From Mesorhizobium loti (GTDB lineage: Bacteria > Pseudomonadota > Alphaproteobacteria > Rhizobiales > Rhizobiaceae): DNA of 64,000 bases. A program made the translations under genes and the position numbers. Of the stretch, positions 52,209 to 60,032 are shown piece by piece. The stretch is taken from positions 3,415,001 through 3,479,000 of the forward strand of contig CP050293.1 in NCBI GenBank assembly GCA_014189435.1, given 5' to 3'. The notes under the pieces were generated by a model. It had not been told where the DNA came from. It was given only the letters and a program-made list of their open reading frames with translations, and searched no databases. How positions within the stretch are numbered: position 1 is the stretch's first letter; each line of letters begins with the position of its first letter.

Positions 52209-53324
52209 TCAAACAGCCAAAAGCATGTCTGCCACCGTGGTTTCGTCCCACAGCCGGCCGGCGGCTATTTCGTCGACCTTGCCGTGGCGGTCGACGAGCA
52301 TCAATTCCAGGCGGTGTCGGTTGACGGTGTTTTGACCGTAGCCGACTCCGAGCTGCAAAGCGGTTTGGATCGGCTCGAAGGCTCCCACCGTACGGAGCAG
52401 TTGGCAGAAGCCAGCAAATGGGAATTCGCGGTCATCACCATAACGGCGCAGACGAGGCGGGTCATCGTAGGCGGGGTCATAGCTGATTGCGGCGACAAGG
52501 ACGTCATTTGCGCGATGCCTTCGCCCCAACTCATCACAGACACGCCCGAGCTGGCTGATTGTCCTGGAGCATTTGTCCGGGTTCATGCACCGCGTGTAGA
52601 AAAATGCCAACAATGCGGGGCGCGCACCGAACAAGTCGCCGACGGTCATACGGACGCCGTCCTGGTTCTCAAGCAGCACGTCGCGGATTCCAGCCAGCGT
52701 ACGCGCTACCGGGCGCGCTCCAGAAACGGGAAGAGCGGCGGGGCCTGCGCAACATGCCCCTCCTCCAATCCTTCCCAGTGCTTCATCGACGAGATTCATC
52801 ATATCGCTGGACAGATGGGGCCCGGCCTGCGCATCGCGGCTCAAGACCCGTAACTCCGACCGGCCATCGGGGGATGCCGCCAGGGCCTCGATGGTTTCCG
52901 CGACCGCCGTACGGCCACCGAACTCAGGAGTGGCTGGGTAGTTTTCGAGGTCGACTATCTCATCAATCTGACGAACTCTGTCGAGTGCCTTGCCCAAAAG
53001 CGAGGCCGTCTCCTGGGGCACGGCCGATGCGCGCCGCACGACCCTTGCAGCGGCGGCGATGCCATAGGGATCGATACTCGTTTCCAGTTCTTGAAGAGCA
53101 AACGGCACGAGGGTGTCGGCCAAGCCGCGTTCAGCAAGTCCTGCCATGACAAAGGCACGAAGCCGTTCAGCTTCGACCGCGCCCCTGCCGCGGTAAAGAG
53201 GGGCATCTTCCCGCAGGAGCGCAAGCAGCGACCCGTCACAGCCGCAATGGACCTCCGATGACGCCAACAGCGCCAGAGCCGCATTGAGAGGGTCTCCAGA
53301 TGATTGTTTGAGGTCACGCCCCAT
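52209..53324 (-). CDS. HEAT-like/SCO1-type copper chaperone, predicted
   Basis: A 371-residue protein. Residues about 1-185 are helical and resemble HEAT-like repeats of the next gene's product; residues about 205-371 form a thioredoxin-like SCO/SenC domain: LLAFFYTRCMNPDKCSRTIS with Cys246 and Cys252 (five residues between), and His337 in NRHRLELMLVDRHG, the copper ligands of SCO proteins. No signal peptide or membrane anchor is present, unlike normal SCO1. It ends a three-gene operon beginning with tyrosinase, so delivery of copper to that enzyme is the likely role. The ATG at 53324 is used; TTG 53339 is possible. Confidence 0.8.
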   Translation of the reverse strand: MGRDLKQSSGDPLNAALALLASSEVHCGCDGSLLALLREDAPLYRGRGAVEAERLRAFVMAGLAERGLADTLVPFALQELETSIDPYGIAAAARVVRRASAVPQETASLLGKALDRVRQIDEIVDLENYPATPEFGGRTAVAETIEALAASPDGRSELRVLSRDAQAGPHLSSDMMNLVDEALGRIGGGACCAGPAALPVSGARPVARTLAGIRDVLLENQDGVRMTVGDLFGARPALLAFFYTRCMNPDKCSRTISQLGRVCDELGRRHRANDVLVAAISYDPAYDDPPRLRRYGDDREFPFAGFCQLLRTVGAFEPIQTALQLGVGYGQNTVNRHRLELMLVDRHGKVDEIAAGRLWDETTVADMLLAV

Positions 53325-53401
53325 GCTGCCGCCACCCAATGTGAACCCGAAAACAAACAGGTAGTCCCGCGTGCGCCCAGTCCATTTGAACCCCCAGGCG
53401 A

Positions 53402-54151
53402 CTACGGTCGGGTCAGCCGATCCGTCGCGCCTTTCACGGTCGCCTTTATTTCCCCGAAGTCACCGTGATCCGCCAGGATACTTCTCGCATTTGTCTCGAA
53501 TTCGCCTGGATCGAGATTCCGCAAGGCCACGGCGCTGGCCCGCCGCACAGCACTAAATTCGGTCTTGTCTGTCATCAGCTCCGACAACAGATTCTTGGCG
53601 CTTGGATCTGATCCAAGAACCCGGGCAGCCTGCTCACGCGTATGAACATCGGTGCTGCTTTTGAGGAGATCGCGCGCCAGAGTGGAGATCGAGCCATGAT
53701 CGTCGCGCGCCAGCAGGCCGAGCGCAACCGCCGGAGATACCAGGGCAGTGCCTGCCCCCTGCAAGCCATCCATCAGCTTCTGCCGGGCGAAATCATCCTT
53801 CAGGTTAGCCAGGATATCGAGTGCCGAATGCCGCAACTCCGCGTCGTCGGCGCTCGTAGCGGCTGTGCGCAACGCAGCGAGATATTTTGCGCGGTATGGA
53901 GCAAACCGGGCGCCGAGGAAGGTGCCAGCCTGCAGAAATTGAAGCGCAACCAGCCGGGCTTCCTCATCCAGCTTGGGGTCGGCAAGCTGCTTTATGGCCT
54001 CGTCCCAGTTCTCGCCGGAAACAGCCGCGCGAATATCCGGAGTATCCGCCCCGACCACGACTTTCGCACTGAAGTCGGAAACACGGGCATTGGATGCAGC
54101 CTTGGCGTTGAGTTCGGCCTCGACTTGACGGCGATACTCTTTGACGTTCAT
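53402..54151 (-). CDS. HEAT-repeat protein of the tyrosinase operon
   Basis: A 249-residue soluble, helical protein. Repeating helical pairs such as DEEARLVALQFLQAG, DAELRHSALDILANLKDDFA, TREQAARVLGSDPSAKN and SAVRRASAVALRNLDP look like HEAT/armadillo-type units. There is no catalytic motif. HEAT proteins act as scaffolds for protein binding. The start overlaps the tyrosinase stop by four bases (ATGA), indicating balanced production. It may hold the copper chaperone and tyrosinase together; that is inference. Confidence 0.8.
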   Translation of the reverse strand: MNVKEYRRQVEAELNAKAASNARVSDFSAKVVVGADTPDIRAAVSGENWDEAIKQLADPKLDEEARLVALQFLQAGTFLGARFAPYRAKYLAALRTAATSADDAELRHSALDILANLKDDFARQKLMDGLQGAGTALVSPAVALGLLARDDHGSISTLARDLLKSSTDVHTREQAARVLGSDPSAKNLLSELMTDKTEFSAVRRASAVALRNLDPGEFETNARSILADHGDFGEIKATVKGATDRLTRP

Positions 54152-55449
54152 GCCACGATCGCTCCCGCATTGAGTTCGAACGGAACGTCATCGTAGTCGA
54201 AGCCAAGCGATTCCGTTCCGTGAACACCCTGGTAGTCTACCATGTCGGCGACTTTTGGGTGAGGACCTGGAAGCGTCCCGGTGCGCGCGGGAGGAAACGA
54301 GCCTCGGGGCGGTGGAAACGTTGGCCGAGGTGGCTTTCTTGATCCATTCCAAGGCCACATCGTATCGCCGAGCTTGTGCCCAAGATCGTTTGGCGGCCGC
54401 TTCGGCCCGGCGAGCGAGTAGCTATCGGTGCTGTTCACATCGTGACGCCGATTCAACCACTGCCAGAACGCCCACAGCCGGTCCACATTGGCATGGAGCA
54501 GAAAAAACAAAGGATCCTTGGCGGCTGTCGGCACAGAGCTTATTGGGCCGCGAAAGCTTGTATGGGCGTTGCCGTGGGGGGCGCCTTCCAGATCTCGAAA
54601 GTCGGCATAGCTGGTGCCGAGCTTCATGGTGTCATCCTGAGAGATTACCCAAGGCTGCGGCCCTGTCGGCGTCGGCACACTCTGCGGGGGAGCGTTCACG
54701 ATGTTGTATCGCGGCCGGCGTTCAATCGGATCGGAGCCATCCGTTTTCCAAAACTCCAGCGGATGCCCGTTCGGGAACTGGATGACATCGCCTGCCATCG
54801 GATTTTGCGGCGGCATTCCCAGGAAGGCCGGTGCAAAAAGGGCCGCGGCTGGTTCGTCGAAGCGCCAATATGGGAGCGCTACCGTATCATCAACATCTTG
54901 GAGTTCACGCTCCAGGTCGAGAAGATAGGCCCGATGCCACGGCGGAAATGCCGGGAAGCCATGTGCCTCATCCGCCGACAATGCGACATGCATGTCACGA
55001 AAGGCCTTAAAAGGGCCAAGTCCGGCATCGTTGAGCTTGCCGATAGCCAGCAGGAAACGGTCCCGCTCCGCGGCCGTGAGCTTTACAGCGTTCTTGCGGA
55101 CCCGCACCATCAGCTCACGCCGGCCAACGCTTGCTCCGGCGGCAACGGCTTCAATAACGGCGTCGCCGTAGCCGAGGCTCGGCTTTTGAAACTCACCGGC
55201 AACCCAGAAGGTGACCTTTGTGCCGTTTGTTGGCAGTCGCAGTTGTAGCTCGCTCAGCCCAGCGTCACTGCGGGCCTTGTCGAATACGACACGGCCTCCG
55301 TTTGCCGACCCGCCATTGCGCAAGGTCACATCGACTTCGCCGACCGCCCCCTCGGCATTTGTAATCTGTGCCGTTGCGGCAACTGGAGTCCAAGTCAAGA
55401 AAGTACGACCGTTCGGTTCAGTCGTGCTCAATTTTATTTCTACAATCAT
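54148..55449 (-). CDS. Tyrosinase/polyphenol oxidase with N-terminal beta domain
   Basis: A 433-residue type 3 copper oxidase. CuA ligands are His154 (RDMH), His163 (EAHGF) and His172 (PWHRAYLLDLE); CuB ligands are His292 and His296 (PHGNAH) and His319 in KDPLFFLLHANVDRLWAFW. An unusual N-terminal region of about 110 residues looks beta-rich and precedes the catalytic core. No signal peptide or twin-arginine motif is present. It would oxidise phenols to quinones, as in melanin formation. First gene of the operon with the HEAT and SCO-like proteins. The ATG at 55449 is used; TTG 55470 is possible. Confidence 0.92.
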   Translation of the reverse strand: MIVEIKLSTTEPNGRTFLTWTPVAATAQITNAEGAVGEVDVTLRNGGSANGGRVVFDKARSDAGLSELQLRLPTNGTKVTFWVAGEFQKPSLGYGDAVIEAVAAGASVGRRELMVRVRKNAVKLTAAERDRFLLAIGKLNDAGLGPFKAFRDMHVALSADEAHGFPAFPPWHRAYLLDLERELQDVDDTVALPYWRFDEPAAALFAPAFLGMPPQNPMAGDVIQFPNGHPLEFWKTDGSDPIERRPRYNIVNAPPQSVPTPTGPQPWVISQDDTMKLGTSYADFRDLEGAPHGNAHTSFRGPISSVPTAAKDPLFFLLHANVDRLWAFWQWLNRRHDVNSTDSYSLAGPKRPPNDLGHKLGDTMWPWNGSRKPPRPTFPPPRGSFPPARTGTLPGPHPKVADMVDYQGVHGTESLGFDYDDVPFELNAGAIVA

Positions 55450-55685
55450 CCGACACCGTTGAGTGCGCAAGACTTCGATAGAACTACACTATCCCCTAAC
55501 TTAAAAATTACAAACCCCTTCTTGCATACCTCGAAGCAGCGAGGGTCAAGGTCTACCGCGGCAGCGTCGCGGGAATTTCATTTCCCCAGATGACCGTTTT
55601 GAGGATCGATTTGGCTTTCCATTTCGGCAGCGAGTTGTCATTGGCTCGTTTGCCAAATGATCTCCCGAGAGAGTTCCCGACCACC

Positions 55686-56747
55686 ATGGCCTTCCGCCTT
55701 TTTGTTCCCATTCTTGCCGGCGCGACGCTGCGCGAGCGTCTCGTCGCCTGTATCGGCGCGACGATCGGCATTGCGCTCACCGGGGTGATCGCCAGCCTCG
55801 TGCTCGGCAACGGTCCGCACGTGCCGTTGCTGGTGGCGCCGATGGGGGCGTCGGCGGTGCTGCTGTTCGCGGTGCCGGCCAGTCCGCTGGCGCAGCCATG
55901 GTCGATCATCGGCGGCAACACGATATCGGCACTGGTTGGCGTGATCGTGGCGCATTTCATCCACGAAACCGCCCTTGCCAGCGGCATCGCGGTGGCATTG
56001 GCCATCGCCGCCATGTCGTTCACGCGCTGCCTGCATCCGCCAGGCGGAGCGGCCGCGCTGACCGCGGTGCTGGGTGGGCCCGCCGTCATCAGCGCCGGCT
56101 TCCTGTTTCCATTCGTGCCGGTGGCGTTGAACTCGATCCTGCTGGTGGCGCTCGGCTACGGCTTCCACAGGCTGGCCCGGCGCAATTATCCGCATGTGCC
56201 GGCTGCAGCACCTGCCAACAGCCACGGCACCGTCGATCCACCGGCACAGTCGCGCGTCGGCTTTCGATCCGAAGACATCGATGCAGCACTTGGCGCACTC
56301 GACGAGACGTTCGATATCGATCGCAACGATCTCGACCGACTGCTGCGGCAAGTCGAATTGCAGGCGATGGTGCGCGCGCACAAGACCCTTCTGTGCGAGG
56401 ATATCATGTCGCGCGATGTGATCTCGGTCGACGCGCACACCTCGGCCGACGCGGCGCGCCAATTGCTGCTTGACCATAACATCCGTACCTTGCCGGTCGT
56501 CAACGCCGAGGCAAGGCTGGCAGGCACCGTGGGGTTGCGGGAACTGACCCTGGCCTCCGGCACGGTTGGATCCGTGATAACGCCCGCGGCGACAGCAGCC
56601 GCCGGTTTCACCGCCATGGGTCTGCTGCCCGTGCTCACCGACGGCCGCAGCCATGCCGTCATCATTGTCGACGACGACAAGCGGATTCTCGGGCTGATCA
56701 CCCAGACCGATCTCCTGGCGGCCACGGCGCGCCTGCAGGCTGCCTGA
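55686..56747 (+). CDS. HPP-family membrane protein with two CBS domains
   Basis: A 353-residue protein. About four or five helices form the HPP domain with its signature in FTRCLHPPGGAAALTA (residues about 115-130), followed by a linker and two CBS domains (EDIMSRDVISVDAHTSADAA with RTLPVVN, and VGSVITPAATAAA with GLITQTDLL). HPP proteins are implicated in nitrite transport in chloroplasts and cyanobacteria; CBS pairs bind adenine nucleotides, so activity may track energy state. The start MAFRLFVPILAGATLRERL matches family N-termini; an in-frame ATG at 55590 is the alternative. Confidence 0.88.
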   Translation: MAFRLFVPILAGATLRERLVACIGATIGIALTGVIASLVLGNGPHVPLLVAPMGASAVLLFAVPASPLAQPWSIIGGNTISALVGVIVAHFIHETALASGIAVALAIAAMSFTRCLHPPGGAAALTAVLGGPAVISAGFLFPFVPVALNSILLVALGYGFHRLARRNYPHVPAAAPANSHGTVDPPAQSRVGFRSEDIDAALGALDETFDIDRNDLDRLLRQVELQAMVRAHKTLLCEDIMSRDVISVDAHTSADAARQLLLDHNIRTLPVVNAEARLAGTVGLRELTLASGTVGSVITPAATAAAGFTAMGLLPVLTDGRSHAVIIVDDDKRILGLITQTDLLAATARLQAA

Positions 56748-56802
56748 CAAGCCTTCACTGGGGCGGTAGGGTAGCTGCCGCCGGACCCGGCGAAAAATCT
56801 TC

Positions 56803-56828
56803 GGGAACCTTTTGCCGGCAACAGCGTC
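56803..56828 (+). promoter_or_regulatory. ECF-type promoter upstream of the sigma factor gene
   Basis: GGGAAC-N16-CGTC lies 52 bases upstream of the ECF sigma gene. The same pattern (GGGAAC-N16-CATC) precedes the DUF4142 gene at 57582. The two spacers also share TTTGCCG and end in CAG. This points to autoregulation of the sigma factor and control of the next two genes. Confidence 0.6.
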
Positions 56829-56879
56829 CAATCTCTCGATCGGGGTTCCGGTCCGGAGATTGGGTTGAGGAAACTGGCC

Positions 56880-57554
56880 ATGCCTGCTGTGTTGACGGCC
56901 GTGCCTTCTGCTGCGTCAGACGACATGCAGCTCGTCCGGCGGGCGCTGGCACGTGACGGCGATGCCTTCCGCAGCATCATCAAGACACACAATCAGCGGC
57001 TCTACCGGATCGCGCGCGGCGTCGTGCGCAATGACAGCGAGGCCGAGGACATCGTCCAGGAGGCCTACGTCAAGGCCTTCGCCCATCTCGATGCGTTTCG
57101 CGGCGATTCCTCGCTTGCCACATGGCTGTCGCGGATCGTCATCAACGAGGCGCTCGGCCGCCTGCGCAAAAGGCGCAGAACTGTTGCACTGCCGGAAAAT
57201 CCGCAAGCCGAGATCATCCGGTTCCCTCTCAACCCCAGCGACGATCCGGAGCGGACGATGGCGCAACGGCAGATCCTGCAACTGGTCGAACGGGCCACAG
57301 ACAGCCTTCCCGATGTCTACCGGACGGTGTTCGTGGCGCGGGTGATCGAGGGGCTGAGCATCGAAGAGACCGCCGATCTTCTCGGCGTGCGGCCGCAAAC
57401 CGTCAAGACGAGGCTGCACCGCGCCCGCACCCTGGTGCGCAAGGCGCTGGACGACCAGATCGGGCCGGTGCTGCTCGATGCCTTCCCCTTCGCCGGCCGA
57501 CGTTGCGAAAGGCTGACCAGCGCCGTCATGCAGCGACTCGGGCTCGAAAGCTGA
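56880..57554 (+). CDS. ECF-family RNA polymerase sigma factor
   Basis: A 224-residue sigma-70 family factor. Region 2 is clear: FRSIIKTHNQRLYRIARGV, RNDSEAEDIVQEAYVKAF and SLATWLSRIVINEALGRLRKR. Region 4 has SLPDVYRTVFVARVIEGLSI and ETADLLGVRPQTVKTRLHRAR. GAGGAA precedes the ATG at 56880. A C-terminal tail of about 25 residues with one Cys follows region 4. No anti-sigma gene is adjacent; the DUF4142 and cupredoxin genes follow. It should recognise GGAAC-type promoters such as those at 56803 and 57582. Confidence 0.93.
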   Translation: MPAVLTAVPSAASDDMQLVRRALARDGDAFRSIIKTHNQRLYRIARGVVRNDSEAEDIVQEAYVKAFAHLDAFRGDSSLATWLSRIVINEALGRLRKRRRTVALPENPQAEIIRFPLNPSDDPERTMAQRQILQLVERATDSLPDVYRTVFVARVIEGLSIEETADLLGVRPQTVKTRLHRARTLVRKALDDQIGPVLLDAFPFAGRRCERLTSAVMQRLGLES

Positions 57555-57581
57555 CCTTCACCGGATTCAGTTGATTTTGGC

Positions 57582-57607
57582 GGGAACGTTTGCCGCCGAC
57601 CAGCATC
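57582..57607 (+). promoter_or_regulatory. ECF-type promoter upstream of the DUF4142 gene
   Basis: GGGAAC-N16-CATC, matching the site before the sigma factor gene in -35 element, spacing and spacer sequence. It lies about 64 bases before the DUF4142 start and would drive the DUF4142-cupredoxin pair. Confidence 0.6.
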
Positions 57608-57670
57608 AAATGACCGTCAACCGAGAAACACTGTCCGGGGCGATTTCAGCGTCCGGACGAAGGAGATGCC

Positions 57671-58195
57671 ATGTCTATCCGACACACTGCCGCGCTCGCC
57701 GCCCTGCTGCTGCTTGGCACTGCCCCGTTCGCACAAGCCGCCGACAAGCCAACCGATCCGCAGATCGCCCACATCGCCTACACGGCCGGGGTCATCGATG
57801 TTGAAGCGGCCAAGCTGGCGATCGAGAAGTCAAAGACCAAGGCGGTCGTGGATTTCGCCAACGACATGGTGCGCGACCATGAAGCCGTGAATGTGCAGGC
57901 GCTCGACCTGGTGAAGAAACTCAAGGTCACGCCGCAAGACAACGCCACCAGCCAGGGGCTGAGCAAGGCGGCCGCCGAGGAGAGGGCCAAGCTCGCCAAG
58001 CTCGACGGCGCTGCCTTCGACAAGGCCTATGTCGACAATGAGGTCGCCTACCACAAGCAGGTCAACGGCGCGCTCGAAACGCTGCTCATTCCGTCGGCCA
58101 GCAATGCCGAACTGAAGAGCCTTCTGGAAACCGGCCTGAAGATATTCCAGGGCCATGAGCAGCATGCCGAACACGTCGCCGGCATGCTGAAGTAA
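57671..58195 (+). CDS. DUF4142 periplasmic protein
   Basis: A 174-residue protein with signal peptide (RHTAALAALLLLGTAPFAQAA) and the DUF4142 helical core: TDPQIAHIAYTAGVIDVEAA, FANDMVRDHEAVNVQALDLV and AYVDNEVAYHKQVNGALETL. Family members are ferritin-like four-helix bundles in the periplasm; His in DHEAV and YHKQV may bind metal. Function unknown. AAGGAGATG precedes the ATG. It is probably transcribed with the cupredoxin gene 11 bases downstream, under the ECF sigma factor. Confidence 0.92.
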   Translation: MSIRHTAALAALLLLGTAPFAQAADKPTDPQIAHIAYTAGVIDVEAAKLAIEKSKTKAVVDFANDMVRDHEAVNVQALDLVKKLKVTPQDNATSQGLSKAAAEERAKLAKLDGAAFDKAYVDNEVAYHKQVNGALETLLIPSASNAELKSLLETGLKIFQGHEQHAEHVAGMLK

Positions 58196-58206
58196 GGACC
58201 GGGGGC

Positions 58207-58515
58207 ATGCCAAAACGCCATCTGTGGATTGCGTTGATGCTGGCCGCCGGTATCGTTCCGGCGAAAGCTGAAACCATCCAGGTCACCATCGACAGGCTGG
58301 TGTTCTCGCCAGCCACCGTCGAGGCGAAGGTCGGCGACACGATCGAGTGGGTGAACAAGGATGTGTTCGCCCACACGGCCACCGTGAAAGGTAGCTGGGA
58401 GGTGATGATCCCGCCGAAGAAATCCGCAAGCCTGACATTGAAGGCCGCGGGACCGGTCGACTATTTCTGCCGCTTTCACCCCAACATGAAAGGCCGCTTG
58501 GTGGTGGCGCCCTGA
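58207..58515 (+). CDS. Cupredoxin (amicyanin/pseudoazurin-like)
   Basis: A 102-residue periplasmic blue copper protein: signal peptide ending near residue 21 (KAE), VFSPATVEAKVGDTIEWVN, first copper His in FAHTATV, and the C-terminal ligand loop YFCRFHPNMKG with Cys, His and Met. All four type 1 ligands are present. It should carry electrons or bind copper in the periplasm. It follows the DUF4142 gene by 11 bases. Its last 40 bases overlap the end of the convergent enoyl-CoA hydratase gene, which is unusual. Confidence 0.92.
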   Translation: MPKRHLWIALMLAAGIVPAKAETIQVTIDRLVFSPATVEAKVGDTIEWVNKDVFAHTATVKGSWEVMIPPKKSASLTLKAAGPVDYFCRFHPNMKGRLVVAP

Positions 58516-59357
58516 TCCAGCGCCAATGAGACCCGCCTGGCCTCATCCGGCCGGCTGATGTGCGTCCACGAGCCGTCATAGCCCGGCTCGCGGCGTGCGA
58601 TCCAGGCATCCAGCCCTTCGCGCAGATCGGCGGTCGGGGCCATGCGGGCGAACTGCTCGGCCTCGACCAGCAGGCCTTCGGCGATGCTCTGGTTGAGGCC
58701 GCGCGCCACCGCCGTGAGGATGCTGGCGATCGCCAGATCGGAGTGCCGCAGGATACGCCTGGCCAGGCCGATCGCGGCCGGCATCAGCTCGGCATGCGTC
58801 ACAACCTCGTTGACGAGACCCAGCTCAAGCGCCCGCGGCGGCGGAAACCAGTCGCCCGTCAACAGCAGTTCGAGCGCCCGCTTGCGCCCGGCAAGCCTTG
58901 GCAGGCGTTGCGTTCCGCCAAAGGTCGGCGGCATTGCCAGGTTGATTTCCGGCTTGGCGAACAAAGCACGGTCACTGGCGATGGCGAGCGGCACGGCCTC
59001 GGTGATTTCGCAGCCGCCGCCAAAGGCAATGCCGTTGACGGCAGCGATGATGGGCTTGCGGAAGGCCTCCAGCCTCGCCGTCAGCCGCTGCCCGCGTATA
59101 ACGAAGTCCCGCATCGCGACATCGACGCCAAGCGCCACACTGGCCGCGAACTCGGGGATGTCGCCGCCCGCCGAAAACGCCCGCTCCCCTGCTCCGGTGA
59201 GAATGACCGCCCGAACGCCGTCGTCGACTTCAATGTCGTCGAGAGCCGCAAGCAGGCGATCGATCAGGGCATAGTTCAGCGCGTTGAGTTTCTCCGGCCG
59301 GTTGAGGGTGAGGATGGCAATCCCATCCCTGGTTTCGTTGAGGACAAGATCGGTCAT
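58476..59357 (-). CDS. Enoyl-CoA hydratase/isomerase family protein
   Basis: A 293-residue crotonase: ILTLNRPEKLNALN, oxyanion-hole region AFSAGGDIPEFA, NGIAFGGGCEITEAVPLAIA with one catalytic Glu, and KPEINLAMPPTFGG with the second. The C-terminus is longer than usual (about 30 residues after DAWIARREPGYDG). Family members hydrate or isomerise acyl-CoA esters. The start at 59357 fits the family; the upstream frame to 59384 adds nine residues. A TetR gene is divergent with a palindrome between, probably its regulator. Confidence 0.9.
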   Translation of the reverse strand: MTDLVLNETRDGIAILTLNRPEKLNALNYALIDRLLAALDDIEVDDGVRAVILTGAGERAFSAGGDIPEFAASVALGVDVAMRDFVIRGQRLTARLEAFRKPIIAAVNGIAFGGGCEITEAVPLAIASDRALFAKPEINLAMPPTFGGTQRLPRLAGRKRALELLLTGDWFPPPRALELGLVNEVVTHAELMPAAIGLARRILRHSDLAIASILTAVARGLNQSIAEGLLVEAEQFARMAPTADLREGLDAWIARREPGYDGSWTHISRPDEARRVSLALDQGATTKRPFMLG

Positions 59358-59413
59358 TGGCTCTTCCTTCTCCATCATGGTCATGGCCGGAAGACTATGC
59401 CCTTCGTCGCTTG

Positions 59414-59437
59414 TGTATATTCACTAGTCGGTATACA
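59414..59437. promoter_or_regulatory. Candidate TetR operator
   Basis: TGTATA (59414-59419) and TATACA (59432-59437), separated by 12 bases containing ACTAGT at the centre, form a symmetric site in the divergent gap between the enoyl-CoA hydratase and TetR genes, 8 bases before the TetR start. Confidence 0.55.
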
Positions 59438-59444
59438 TAGGTTC

Positions 59445-60032
59445 ATGCCTGACACGCAAAGCCCTACCCGCAAGCGCATTGTCGATGCAGCGACCAAGCT
59501 CTTCTATGCCGAGGGAATCGGTCGCGTCAGCGTCGATGCCGTTGCCGAGGAAGCGGGTCTCACCAAGCGGACGCTCTACTACCATTTCAAGAGCAAGGAC
59601 GACCTCATCGCCGCCTATCTCGATGGCCGCGACCAACCCAACCTGAAGCGGATGGCCGGCTGGTTCGATGCTGCCGAAGGCAGCGCGGATCGCAAGGTCG
59701 AGGCGATCTTCACCAATCTGGCGAGAGCCGCCCGCCATCCGAAATGGAAAGGATGCGGCTTCCTGCGCACGGCCGCCGAACTCGCCTCGATGCCTGGACA
59801 TCCGGCGATCAAGGCCGGGTCGCGGCACAAGTCAAATTTCGAAACATGGCTGGCTGGCGCGCTGTCGGACCACGGCGTCGCTGAGCCGCAAACCTTGGCC
59901 CGCGAGATCGTCGTGCTGATCGACGGCTCCTTTTCGATCATGCTGATCCACCGCAACCCCGACTACATCGAGGCGGCCGGCCGCGCCGCGGCGACGCTTG
60001 TGCGGGCGCGCATTTCAAGCAGCCAGGTCTAG
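59445..60032 (+). CDS. TetR-family transcriptional regulator
   Basis: A 195-residue TetR protein: TRKRIVDAATKLFYAEG, then VSVDAVAEEAGLTKRTLYYHFKSKDDLI (residues about 8-55). The C-terminal part, with GCGFLRTAAELAS, resembles the family that regulates acyl-CoA or aldehyde metabolism. The start at 59445 is selected because the palindrome lies immediately upstream. It probably represses the divergent enoyl-CoA hydratase gene. Its 3' end overlaps the convergent transporter gene by four bases. Confidence 0.93.
   Translation: MPDTQSPTRKRIVDAATKLFYAEGIGRVSVDAVAEEAGLTKRTLYYHFKSKDDLIAAYLDGRDQPNLKRMAGWFDAAEGSADRKVEAIFTNLARAARHPKWKGCGFLRTAAELASMPGHPAIKAGSRHKSNFETWLAGALSDHGVAEPQTLAREIVVLIDGSFSIMLIHRNPDYIEAAGRAAATLVRARISSSQV

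Noticed and set aside
55638..56831. 397-codon minus-strand frame opposite the HPP-CBS gene
   Set aside because: Composition is His/Gln/Arg-rich shadow; the plus-strand protein has clear HPP and CBS domains.
58560..59444. Long N-terminal extension of the TetR gene
   Set aside because: The open frame is antisense to the enoyl-CoA hydratase gene. The palindromic operator lies just before the ATG at 59445, which fits the family N-terminus.
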